Positions 50,735 through 61,480 of a stretch of DNA of 64,000 nucleotides are shown here, piece by piece; the first letter of the stretch is position 1; each line of letters begins with the position of its first letter. Location of the stretch: contig NC_081410.1 in the NCBI RefSeq assembly GCF_030272615.1, forward strand, positions 567,071,152 to 567,135,151, given 5' to 3'. The notes under the pieces are model-generated. The model was not told the DNA's origin, did no database searches, and was given only the letters and a program-made list of their open reading frames with translations. The stretch is from Cryptomeria japonica. Lineage: Eukaryota; Streptophyta; Pinopsida; Cupressales; Cupressaceae. The position numbers were made by a program, and so were the translations under genes.

Positions 50735-52819
50735 CTAGTCAAATATTTTACTCCTCTTTCTTTTTACACTTACAGGAGCTAGGCATGTTGTCTTAGGCCT
50801 ACCAAGAGAGACTGAATGCCTCCCTTGCCCACCAGCAAGAGAAAGGGACAAAGTCTTTTGAATTCCAGCATCAATTTCCATTTGAGTCTTAAGATTATTT
50901 GGAGGCCTACCTCTCCTAGGAGAAACCACCGATGGTGAAAAAACTGGAGTTGTTTGGACAATTGGTAAACTCTTGCATGACTTTGGAGAAGCCAAGATAA
51001 TTGGATTATCTTCAAAACCCAACTCTATTGTAGCCAAAACCACAAAAGGATTAGCAGATGCAAAAATTGGAAGGGTCGAGTTTATACCCCCCAAATCATT
51101 CTCAATTGAACAAACAACTCTATTAGTAATACCCTCATCCATTTAATGTGCATGATTGTTAAAAATATCATTTACTTGTTGAACTAGATTCTCATCTGGC
51201 ATAATAACAGGGACAACCTCTGATGGATTACTATTCCCTAAGGAAGATTCATTAGCCATATTAATTTCAACATTCAGAGGGGAATTATTAGACACCAAAT
51301 TCTTAATTTCCTGAACTAAAGAAGCATCATTAGGAAAACCTATGGCAGGTACCTGTTTAATAGTTTTCATATCAACCACTGCATTTTGATCTAAATTCAC
51401 ATTCTTTGAAGAATCCAAAACCTCCTTTTGAGTGCATGAAGTCAAATTGACGTCCTTACCCTTTGTATGATTATTTGGCATCTTAGGGCAATCTATCATC
51501 AATGGATGATCTACTCCATTCATCAGGGGATTACCATTCACTATACCCCCGTTATTAGAAAATGTCTCTGGTAAGGATGAAAGTGAGACTGAACCCGAAG
51601 TGTGATCATTTGGTTTCCAAGAACAATGACACAATGGATTATTTTCAAGATTAATGTGACCTGTTTCTACCAATTTATGCAAAGAGAAATTTCCACATCC
51701 TTCAACCGAAGGTCCCACCGACAAACTATCTTTATTAAGGGATTTAGGAACAAAGCCAACAACCTGCTGGTTTTTCTTAAAATCCATAAGTAACAGAGCA
51801 TCCAAAAGTAAAGGAGACTTGATATTACAAGTACAGGGGCAAACATTTTTAGGGTTAATAAGAACACAAATTTTTACAAGAACCTCCCCCTCCACAAAGT
51901 CCATTTTAGATGTTTAAAAAGTTCCAATAGTATTTCCAATTTTCTCAAGAACATCTGGATCCATAAATTCAAAAGGAATTTTAGGTAAACCAAACCAGAA
52001 AGGAATAAGTTTTGAACTAGACCAAGAAGGAACAAAAAAAGGTTTCCAAGCCACAATTGAAATTAAATGTTTTCCAAACCAATGATGTGAAGTTCTTGAT
52101 ACCTCATCTCTGAAAGAAGGAGAATCAAAGACAATAATAAAAGCATTCGCAGACAATAATTAAAAATAATACATATCCCCCCATCTTTTTTGTAATTTAT
52201 TATAAAACTTTAACAAATGAATTTGATCACCCCAAATTTTCCCAGAAATAGCATTTGTATGCAAACAATTCGCTTTCTTATCGACATAGGAACCCAAAAG
52301 ATCGATACAAGGGATAGGAGACCAAACCTATGATGAAGAAACCCCCAACAAAATAGAATCAGTAGGTATCTTACTTACCTTTTCCGGACTAGCTTCCTTG
52401 AGGTTCACATTTACCTTATTTCTCACCTACTATGAAGAAACAAAAACCCTAGTTGCAGTCTCCTTATTTTCCAAGCCAACAACCCTAGCAAATGTTCACT
52501 GATTGCCCAGATCCAAAGACCATTTCCTCGAAAAGCCCTTGAATTGCTTCTCAGAATTCCCTTGATTCACACCATTATTAAAATGCCCTAGAGTGAATCT
52601 CCTTCCATTGTTATTATGCCTCCATGCCACACTGCATCTGTTCCCAAAGAAGCCTTGAAAGTATTTTGAAACTAGTCGAAAAACTTTGTTATTTCTGCTC
52701 CGGTTTACCTGTATTGCCATGTCCTTCCATCTGTCATTCATGTAGACCCACTGTGGAACATGAGGTGGGTCTTCCTAGCCCACATCCGCCCATGAACCCA
52801 AATGTCCTCTATCAGCCAT
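50735..52819 (-). pseudogene. LINE ORF1: nucleic-acid-binding protein with DUF4283-like domain (broken)
   Basis: It would coat the element RNA. The frame runs from ATG at 52819 for 695 codons to a stop at 50735 without a single frameshift, but with eight internal stops (near 52763, at 52496, an adjacent pair near 52424, then near 52331 and 52161, and at 51914 and 51143). At about 52150-51914 FIIVFDSPSFRDEV, HHWFGKHLISIVAWKP and LIPFWFGLPKIPFEF match the DUF4283-type domain of plant LINE and gag-like proteins, followed by GEVLVKICVLI. The C-terminal third is low-complexity and polar. No intact zinc knuckle is seen. The start was chosen because it is the first ATG in the conserved frame. Confidence 0.85.
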
Positions 52820-53537
52820 GTCCGATCATTGTATTAAATTTCTACTGAACCTGTTGTATACACAAATACCCCTCAAATTGGTGAATGGTGTTCCCTGCTT
52901 AGCACGTCAGGTCCCAATTTCTTATCACAAACTGGTACTACGCTAAATGCAGTACAAATATAGTTGCAAACATGCACAATGATCAGACTTGTCGCTAATT
53001 ATTGCCTTAAATGCTGGTGCAGCCTCCTTATATTTCCTTTGTATTGGTCGATTTCCCTGTTGCAGTACACCAAGAGTAGCGGTTGAGTGTATACAGCAGT
53101 ACCATGGATGACAGTTTGGAGGAAAATTTTACCAAACCCTACCACAGCAGATTTTTTTTTAAAACTCTCCCTACAGTTGATGCTTCAATCTATTCACAGT
53201 AGACGAAAAATTGATATGAAAATATCAGGGTTTTAGGGTTGGTTAACCCCTAATTGAATAATTAGCTCTTGAAAAATGGATCTATCGTGGAATCAATTTA
53301 CAGGGTTTCCTATAGTATTTCACCGTCAATTGGTGAAAGAATCATGAGCCATTGCTAGGAAAAACAACTTTCACAAAGCTGAAACATTCCTCACCCCGTG
53401 CTTGAAAACAAACTATAACTCGAGTCTATTCAACTAATAAAAATGTTAGCGGTAAAGTCCATTCCTATACCCTGGGTCAGCGAAGCAGGAACTGGCACAC
53501 AATATAACTGACCCCATGCCTTTGCCCACTACGAAGC

Positions 53538-53594
53538 GGAGTCGAACCTGTGACCTCAAGGGATACAAACCCCAAGCCCCAGCCAACTCTGCTA
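53538..53594 (-). promoter_or_regulatory. tRNA-like internal Pol III promoter (A and B boxes) at the LINE 5' end
   Basis: On the minus strand the A box TAGCAGAGTTGG (53594-53583) fits TRGYNNARNNGG. The B box GGTTCGACTCC (53548-53538) fits GGTTCGANTCC exactly. They are 34 bases apart, within the usual tRNA spacing. The A box starts 12 bases inside the LINE 5' end set by the target duplication. The surroundings resemble a tRNA 5' half, but no full cloverleaf is obvious. Confidence 0.75.
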
Positions 53595-53606
53595 CAAGTG
53601 GCAGCT

Positions 53607-53624
53607 GATTGACACATGCTTATT
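53607..53624. repeat. Target-site duplication of the LINE, 5' side
   Basis: GATTGACACATGCTTATT, partner of 45827-45844. Confidence 0.85.
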
Positions 53625-55208
53625 GTGCCAAAAGACTAGATAAATTAGATAAGATATCCATGTGTAGCATCTTCCATGAATACATTAACGAGAATTGTTC
53701 TCATGTATATTTGTGGTGTCATGAAAAGCATAATAATTTTGTAAATAAAATAAATGCTTTCATCCTATGGCACCTACCATATGTGAGGGACCAAACTTGC
53801 ATTGGAATTGACTCTATATAAAATTTTGAACATCATAGGTATACGTTATGTTTGGAAATGAAATCTGTTTTGCCTGATTAGATTGTTTAATTCCTCTACA
53901 TGTATCCATTAACTTAAACTTGACAAGTTTTTTAGTTTCAATTACAATCATTAATCAACATAATTATTCTATCAAATTATTTCCAACCTTCTATCATTAT
54001 AATAATATTTCATAATCAAGTTAATTATGGAGTCAACAAATCTAATAAATAAAATTAGATAGCCTCCCAAATGTCTTGGGTAGGGAATGCTAATATTGAT
54101 ACCTAAAGCATAAGTATAATTTAGTAAATATAAGCTTTAGTGGTGCCATAATATTCCCTAAAACATTTGCCTTTTGAAGGTAATTCCAAATCCTTATGGG
54201 GTGCTAGGAAGTTTGAAGAAAATAAAAATTAAATTGGTTTTATACACTTTTATTGTAAACGCCTACCATATGTGATGCAAAATAGCCTATGTGGCTTGAG
54301 TTTAATTATTAGTTATAGACAAATAAAATAGTATTACACTGTCCTCTTTCATATATGTAAAAATAAATAAAAAATTGACATGGGCCCCATGATAACTTCG
54401 AATATCAAAATATCAAAATCAAATTTTATAAGATTTATAAATCACGCATACTTTTTTTATAAATTACCCATACTTTTACCATGAGTGTAGTGTTTCTCTA
54501 ATAGAATTGAGGCTCTCAAATTATATATCATGTCACTAGTGACTAGTAATATACCTTCCCAATTCAACACATTTCAATATATTAAAATTAATTTTGTACA
54601 ACAAACAAAAAATTAATTTTTATATATGAACTTATGTCCAGGATGGACATAAGAAAGCACAACAAGATTATGAATGCATTACATATAAGAAACAACACGT
54701 AAACAAAGAAATATAACTAGACTATCTAGACAGGAACAATATTTTAAGAAGGGACAAAAAAACATATAAAGATAGATTAAAAAAATACCTGAAACAATAG
54801 AAAATGATATTTGTGCTCCCCAAAAATTCACTTGTAGCAATAAAAAAATTTCTAGAGTGGCAATTATGCATGCATTCACCGGACATGTAGCCTACTAGAT
54901 GTTGCAACATAGTGAATTGAATCATTTCAAGTTATCTAGGAATAAATTAATTAGAATAGGCACTTGATTGATATAAATTGATAGTAGATACTACAAATAG
55001 AATTAACATAAATATTTTAATTTATATTTAAAAATAAATATAAGATGTAAATTAAAAGGTAAGGATTTAATGTTTTTGATTGAAGACTAACAAGTGGCAA
55101 GCTTGACGTTCTTATTCATTGGTTCTAATAGCTTTCCGAAGGCATAGCGATGATATACAAAATTACTTGAAATAAGCACACCAAAACCAATGATGAACTA
55201 ATCAGAAA
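53625..55208. other. No gene recognised
   Basis: AT-rich. Short frames at 53609-53821 (70 codons) and 54679-54925 (two overlapping minus frames) have no domain. Confidence 0.6.
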
Positions 55209-55740
55209 GGAGCTACTAGCTTAGTTGGTAGAGCACTCTAGTAGAAAATAGAATGTCCTCGTTTCAATTCCTACCTTGTCTATATATGATATATCTAATG
55301 TGGTATCAAAGCTAGACTAGAATATTGTTGCTTAAGGAGATGCTAGAAGTAAGCCACGTCCAAATTGATAATTGATTGTCTATAAAGGGACCAATAGTTT
55401 AGTTGTTGTAGAACTCCAATAGAAAAAGGAAGGTCCTAGGTTTGAGTGCTAGTTGGCGAAAAGGGGGGCAATAGCTTTGTTCAGAGAGCATTCTAGTAGA
55501 ATTTGGAAGGTTTCAAATCCTAGCTAGTCCATATGATCTATCCAACTAGGATTATAATCTAGGACCTTCCATTTATTGCTAGAGTGCTCTATCTAATTGA
55601 GCTACTAGCCCTTTTGTAGTCATTCTATTATTAATCTAGGTGGATCTTATTTCCAAAACCCCATTAAGCCACAATATAGGTGCTTGGGGTTTCTAGCCTA
55701 ATTCTAATACCACATGCTAAACTATAGTTCATATACGTGA
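55209..55740. repeat. Cluster of four tRNA-like units, one inverted
   Basis: tRNA-like heads lie at 55209-55277 (+), 55387-55457 (+), 55462-55530 (+) and 55542-55614 (-). Each has a D-arm/A-box region of the type TAGCTTAGTTGGTAGAGCA. Each also has a decayed T-arm/B-box such as CCTAGGTTTGAGTGCTAG, with a shared middle CTCTAGTAGAAAAT...GAAGGTCC. Spacer sequence starting TGTGGTATCAAAGCTAGACTAGAA lies between units 1 and 2, and an inverted homologue follows unit 4 (about 55712 back to 55615). Units 2 and 4 with their spacers therefore form an inverted repeat of about 165 bp. None is an intact tRNA gene. A tRNA-derived SINE or tandem tRNA-like repeat is the best reading. Confidence 0.65.
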
Positions 55741-56820
55741 GCTAAGAAATGAATATAGCACCCTTTTTTTGATTAATAATTAAAGTACTAGATAGGGCCA
55801 GTCCCCTTCATTCTATCTAAAATAAAATATACATGATAATCATAAAATTCTATCTTAAAATGAAGTATTTCTTTCTATACTAAAAGTTCTAATTATGCTT
55901 GTTTAGAGCAGTCCTCTGAAACTATCTACAAAATCAGAGAGTCATTCATGAAATTACAAATTGCCCTAAGGCCTAGATAATTCTCACTTTAGACATTTAA
56001 ATTTTTATATTTTCAAAGGCTATCTATTATTTTCCATCCTTTTAGGTCACCTCCATACGTCAAATTATCCTAACAGTAATACATATTCTACTACGGCTAA
56101 GTAACAAAAAATGTCAACAAATAGGCACAGAAGAACACAACTTATACAATTGTTATTAGACTGATTTAGCAACTGAGCTATTGGGAAATGCATCATCAGT
56201 TTAATCGTGGTCCATTTTCAACACTCTCTTAAGAAACACTAGATGCTTGGCTCCTGCCTACAAATTATATAGACAAGCTAAAACTCAAACCTAAAATCCT
56301 CTATTTTTTATTAGAAGGATCAACTAAATTTAGGGCTAACTCGAAAGCTTTTAAGATTATTACTATTCTTCTATATAATGACATCACTATAATTAGTTTT
56401 CTATTATATGTGCAAGAAAAATATTATCTACTATTTATTAATCAGCTCTTAAAATTTCCAAGCTAGATTTAAACAAAGAGGTCATTTAATATAACTTCAA
56501 TAGGTTAGTTTGGTTCATTCATTTTATTATATATTTTTCATTAACTAGTCATTTGATTATATATTTTTCATTGGTATTTTTAAATCATATTTATTAATTT
56601 GATTGCTTTAACTTGTTTATATTTTTATTTATTTCTTAAAAAGCAGTTTTTAATTTGTACAAAGATAATTACACATGTCATTCACATGCAATTGTGTATT
56701 TGTTAGTTTATATTGTGTACAACTTATTGTTTTTAAAAATAATTGATAGATTATTTTTTAGTGATCACCTATAACATCCAAAAATGAAAATTTAGACAAA
56801 ATGAGTCATTAATTAAATAT
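55741..56820. other. No gene recognised
   Basis: AT-rich, without a frame of note. Left flank of the copia element. Confidence 0.6.
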
Positions 56821-57295
56821 TGTGAGATTTTTCCAAGATCAAGAGCTCAATGAAATGTACAAAATATAGGACAAGAATAAATTGTATTCTCATCAATAGA
56901 TAAATGATCAAAATATCAATAGTTGTGTATACAATGTACATGAGCCTCCACATATAAGCAAGGCTATATGGATATGTGACCACACAAACATGACATGTGG
57001 ATCAATAAGAAACAAGGGTAGGTAGGAAATAGCTGTGGTAGGTAGGAGAAACAATAAAATATTCCACATGAGGTGGATCACCCACCGAAGGTGGAATTAT
57101 CACTCCACAATAAGTGGATATGATAGAGTAGTAACAAGATCACACCATAAAAGGTGGAAATTCTCATACACACACTATCCCAATGTGGCACAAACACCCA
57201 AGTGTCTCATATCCAAACTACTATGAAATGCATTTCCTAAGTAAACTTAAGTAAATTATAATAATATCCATGATGAATAATTATTTACACCAACA
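56821..57295 (-). repeat. 3' LTR, 475 bp
   Basis: Plus strand starts TGTGAGATTTTTCC and ends TTACACCAACA. It is complete, ending at the polypurine tract. A repeated GTAGGTAGGA segment near 57020-57050 is duplicated compared with the other LTR. Confidence 0.88.
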
Positions 57296-57304
57296 CCTCC
57301 CCTT
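57296..57304 (-). promoter_or_regulatory. Polypurine tract of non-autonomous copia
   Basis: Minus strand AAGGGGAGG directly before TGTTGGTGTAAA. Confidence 0.8.
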
Positions 57305-57759
57305 AAGTGCAACTTAGAGGAATGCACTTAATTCTACAATGCAACTAAGTAATGCAAGATGGGTCTTGGCTACTAGGTCATATTAGGTACCCATGTACAA
57401 ATGCAAATGTATGCAAACCAATGCAATGAAATCTCTCACAAAGTGGGGAAAGAGAGAAAAACCTAATGGGAAAAAACCCTCCCCCAAAAGAGAGATAAAA
57501 AACATACAAGATAACTCTCATAGAAGCATGTGAGGAACAAAACCCCATGTGAGGAAAAATCACCCCCCCCCGATATGAGAGAAAAGAAGCTAGGAAGCCC
57601 CCCCTTAATGTAGAATCTACACCAAAGATAGAATCTCAAGAATGAATGAAGAAACTGCTCCATGAACATCGAACAATGTTCCTCCCCTTAGGAAGAAACA
57701 AAGCTAAAGATGTATCCATGAAGTCTTGCCAATCATGAAGGGAAGATGTATGAAAAAAC

Positions 57760-58334
57760 TCAGGATGAAAGAAGTCTCTGAAAACTGCTCCCCATGTCGA
57801 TGCTGAAAGATACCCCCTCCAAAGGTAGTGAACTACTCCACACTGCTAAAAAAGGCACTCCAAGATCTAGTGGAGATGAATGTAGAACAATAGATAAAGA
57901 CTCACATGTCCCCTCAAAGCATAAAGAGACCTCCTCCAACTTATGTGCATAAGAATCCACAATCATGTCAACCTTGAAAGAATGATCATGTAGAGAATGA
58001 ACGAGAGGGTTAGAGTGTGCCTTCGCAACAATCAAAGAAGGATCATCAAAGAGAAGAGAAGATGAATATCATCAATTATGTCTCCCAAATCTGCATTGTA
58101 GGATTCCACAAACAAACCTACAATGTTTGTCAAGTACTCATCCCATGAAACTGAAGCTGGAAGACATAAGATATCCTGCTGCATTGAATCACAAGAAGGC
58201 AAAACTATCACACTATCTGCATCATCAGGTGCAATAGATGATGTGATATCAATAGGAGGAGATGAAATGCAAGGCTCAAGAACGGGGTCACATGTGAGAA
58301 TCCCCAAGTTCAAGTACCCAAAGTTCTCAAAATC
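57760..58334 (-). pseudogene. Unrecognised acidic reading frame replacing copia pol
   Basis: Continues in the frame that ends the protease region. After a stop at 58335 it reads DFENFGYLNLGILTCDPVLE, then CISSPPIDITSSIAPDD, SVSWDEYLTNIVGLFVESY and ADLGDIIDDIH. It shifts frame near 58035 into AKAHSNPLVHSLHDHSFKV, SYAHKLEEVSLCFEGTCESL and SIDMGSSFQRLLSS. It is about 190 codons, rich in Asp, Ser and Leu. It shows no integrase, RT, RNase H, membrane or envelope motif. Its origin is unknown; it could be a family-specific protein of this non-autonomous element or captured host sequence. Because it is broken, no function can be claimed. Confidence 0.5.
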
Positions 58335-59784
58335 TCAATCATCATAAGTGTGATCATCATGTGTAGAATCATCATATGTGAAATCATCCTCATCAAAAAA
58401 ATATAAAAAGGAGTATAACCGAGATGCATGATCAACCACCCCAGTCACAATGATATCTCTAGTCTCCAAGTCTCTAATGAAAAAATGACTTAGGAGTGAA
58501 CACCACAATTCTCTTAGTTGCGCCATGTGTGATTTGATAGATGGAAAGGAGATTGTTTGTCAAATGGGGTACACACAACACATCATTGAAGGAGTTATCC
58601 CCAATGGCAATAGATCCTTTCCCAATCACATCCATGTATGTATGATTGTCCATCAAAATCTGCGGCATGGTGCAAGGCTAAAATGTAGAGAACATAGACT
58701 GCAAAGATGCCATATGATGAGAAGCCCCTGAATCTAGAAGCCATCTCCCTAAATCATGACTTGTAGTAGCACAAAGAGCTTTTCCTTTTCTTGTCCCAAA
58801 AGAGTGAGTCTTCCCACTTGTAGAAGCCATGAATGCTTGCCCTTTCCCTTTTGATTGTCAGAAAGTAGAAGTTGATGAATCATCCTTCTTGTAGACATTA
58901 GGCAAATCAATATTGTGCTTTTTAAAGATGTGTGTGAGCTCATCAATCTTCATAGAATGGTAACGATGCTCCTCATGACCAAAATTTTTACAATAGGCAG
59001 AAGTAGGTCTATCCCTCTTTGGTGAATTCTCCTTCTTGAAAGAGGATGAATCTCCTTGTTGTGGAGAAGGTGGTGCTTTGTCCTTAGGCTTTGATTGCTA
59101 TTTCTTCTTGTTTGAGTTGCCCTTTCCTTGATTTCCTTTGTTCCCTTGCTTTGCCACTAATGCTTGAGACTTAGAAGTCTTAAGAATGCCCATGCTTATC
59201 AACTTAGTTTGTTCCATCATCAATATTTCGATGAAAGTATCAAATGCAAGCATTGCGTAGCTTGAACCCATTGTCATCCTATGGGTTTGGAAACTAGAAA
59301 CAAATGTTGCATATTCTTGTGGAAGTTTTCCCATCAAATTGAAGATCAATTGAGTATCCTTCTTATCAATGCCACAATTCTTGAGTTGTGCCCTCAACTC
59401 TTTTTCCTTAGTGACATAATCTTGTATAGTATTAAAGTTTTTGGGATTTAACATGGTGATATCACTATCAATTTGATATCCCCTAATTTCATCAACTTGA
59501 GCATATAAGTCTTGAAACTTTTGCCAAGCGTCCTTGATTAGAGTACATTTCTCAATATTAAAAATGAGATCCTTTGATACATACTTTCTTAAGGTACCAG
59601 TTTCCATGATATTTTTACCGATCCAATCCAAGTGACCAACAAGATCATCCTTAGGATAAACAAGAGCAACAATAGTTCCATTAATATAATGAGTTAGTCC
59701 TTTTTCCATTAGTTTACCCCATGCATCAATTTTCCAAGTAGCATAATTATGAGGAGTTATGAGAGAAAACTTAGGACAACCCAT
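58335..59784 (-). pseudogene. copia gag-protease frame (broken)
   Basis: Starts MGCPKFSLITPHNYATWKI, a copia gag entry. A 15-codon extension upstream from 59814 also exists, but the MGCPK start fits family starts. Gag continues through a Gln-rich stretch (MMEQTKL) to a Lys/Gly/Asn-rich tail. A stop at 59098 and another at about 58860 are in frame. The zinc knuckle is decayed to AYCKNFGHEEHRYH. The protease site GRWLLDSGASHHM (about 58725) is intact. Then follow LCVPHLTNNLLSI and, after a frameshift near 58500, FIRDLETRDIIVTGVVDHAS, the stretch that precedes integrase in copia. The frame then enters three short repeats ending in Asp-Asp and stops. Confidence 0.85.
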
Positions 59785-61466
59785 AGCAGCAAAATGGAAG
59801 GAACACAAGAGCACAAAAGCACAAGAGACACCCCCCCAAATTCACTCAATCAAAGTACTCCCCCCCCTAAAATGATGATTTTGGCACTTTATATGTAGTG
59901 CATGTACAATAGGCCAATTATAAACAATGGAAAGGTGGACTTATGATTTATTTTTAAAACTTCCCAATAGGCTATGAACTACAATGCAAAAGACCAGCAA
60001 GATAGATCTATGCAATACAAGTGCCAAATTGGCCAAAAGCAACCATATGATGAAAGTACAATTTCTACCCAATATCTCTGCAAACGGATAGCATATTATG
60101 AAAGTAGACAAAAAATTATGCACTTTCAAAAAAAATGGCACCTGAAAAGGAGTTTGTATGAGCCCAAACGGAGTCCCGGAAGTTGCAGAAATGGGGATTG
60201 GACAGGTATAGTCACCAAAAAATGAGATTTATAAAAAAATCTATCCATCAAAATCATTAAATAATACCACTGCAATAAATTAAACAAACAATTGTCCCAT
60301 CTCAAAAAAATTGCACCAAAAAAGGAGAAAAAATGAACAAGATATGGCCATTTGAAGTTGAACTACAAAATCAAAAAGCTCAATGGAGGGGGCTTGTCAA
60401 ATTTTCAAAAAATGCTAATGTAGTACTGACATCAGCAATTCATGAGCTTAAATTTGACAGTCGTCTACTCATCGTGAAAACTTCACCTCCCTGCTGATTG
60501 GTTGTCCGTACAGTACGGACTAACATGTGGCAGAATGTGTTTCATCCATACAGATGATGTGTCAGTACGGAATCCGGCATGGATGCTGACGTGGTAGGTA
60601 TGGATAGGTCTGATGTGTCTGTATGGCCGGTAACGTGGTTGTGAGTTGGCGGGTTGACTTGGAACTGAGGGATCTACGACGTGTGTGGCGGGTTGGTGGG
60701 GTCGGGCGAGGAGCCCTGCATGGAGGACAAGGTCATCGGCAGACTGTGAGCGACCGACAAGGAGGAGGTTGGTGGCAATGGGGCCATGGGCGGTGGCCAA
60801 AGGCGTCATCGTCGACATGAAGGAGGTTGGTCGGAGTGCAGGGTGTCGGTGAAGATCCGACAAGGTCGTTGTGAGTGTACAGTGGATGTGACGCCGACAC
60901 AAGAGAAGTAGTCAGTGGGGTGGGGAAACCTCTGGTCATCGATTGTTGGAGTTGTCGATGGGAGGAAGATGGAGTCGGTTGGAAAGCAGATGGCAGTAGG
61001 AAGAACAATGCAGCACAGTGTCCGATGGGGGTTGCAATCCACTAGGAGTAGGTACGACTATGGCAACACACTGTAAAAAATGACAACGACAAGGTACGAC
61101 AGGTACGGGGGGGTAGTCAAGGGACCACCCTGAAAATTTTTTTATTTTTATATTTTTTAAAACTTTTCAAAAAAAAATTCTGTGAATAAATGAAAAGATA
61201 TTTTTTTGCAGAAATTTTTTTTTTTTTGTTTGTTTTTTTTTTCAATTTCAAAAATCTGTACCGTACTGCCCAAATTGGGCAAAAAATTTCCTCCAAGCCC
61301 CAAATTTGACTTTCACCCAATATAGGCAAATTTATAGTTAAAATTCTTGGAAACAGCCACCTGGATGCAATGGCGAGGTCGGATCTGGTCTAGGACATCT
61401 CCAAAAGATGTTGCTCCTCAGATCTGCCTATTAACGTCGCAATAATGCCTCTCAAAGACACTCTAA
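59785..61466 (-). other. Unusually long 1.7-kb leader of the non-autonomous copia
   Basis: Lies between primer site and gag. The part at 60480-61110 is much more GC- and CpG-rich than the rest of the window, and T/A tracts lie at 61133-61250. A 139-codon minus frame at 60902-60483 is His/Pro/Ser/Thr-rich without a domain and is overlapped by other open frames in the same GC-rich DNA, so it is probably not coding. The leader may hold packaging signals; this is inference. Confidence 0.6.
60504..60520. repeat. 17-bp perfect palindrome in the copia leader
   Basis: GTCCGTAC-A-GTACGGAC. Related GTACGG or CCGTAC pieces recur nearby (about 60574 and 61260). Confidence 0.7.
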
Positions 61467-61480
61467 TGGCTCTGATACCA
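61467..61480 (-). promoter_or_regulatory. Primer-binding site, tRNA-iMet type
   Basis: The minus strand reads TGGTATCAGAGCCA directly after the 5' LTR. Confidence 0.9.

Larger units (their letters stand above)
45845..53606 (-). mobile_element. Near full-length L1-type LINE, 7.76 kb
   Basis: On the minus strand: a 787-base 5' leader (53606-52820), ORF1 (52819-50735), a short spacer, ORF2 (50620-46429), a 584-base 3' end and an A-rich tail (T-rich at 45845-45910 on the plus strand). An 18-bp target duplication brackets it exactly, so both ends are the original insertion ends and the 5' end is not truncated, which is unusual because most LINE copies are. ORF2 has the endonuclease, RT, zinc-finger and RNase H order of plant L1 elements. 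Eight internal stops in ORF1 and about ten stops plus two frameshifts in ORF2 make it inactive. The 5' end carries a tRNA-like promoter. Confidence 0.93.

Noticed and set aside
55209-55277. Functional tRNA gene
   Set aside because: The A-box region is good, but the T-arm and acceptor do not pair properly and the unit recurs in decayed form beside it.
57035-57226. 63-codon frame repeated at 61721
   Set aside because: It is simply the LTR read in the same frame twice.
60483-60902. 139-codon minus frame in the copia leader
   Set aside because: His/Pro/Ser/Thr-rich frame in GC-rich DNA with other overlapping open frames; no start context or domain supports it.
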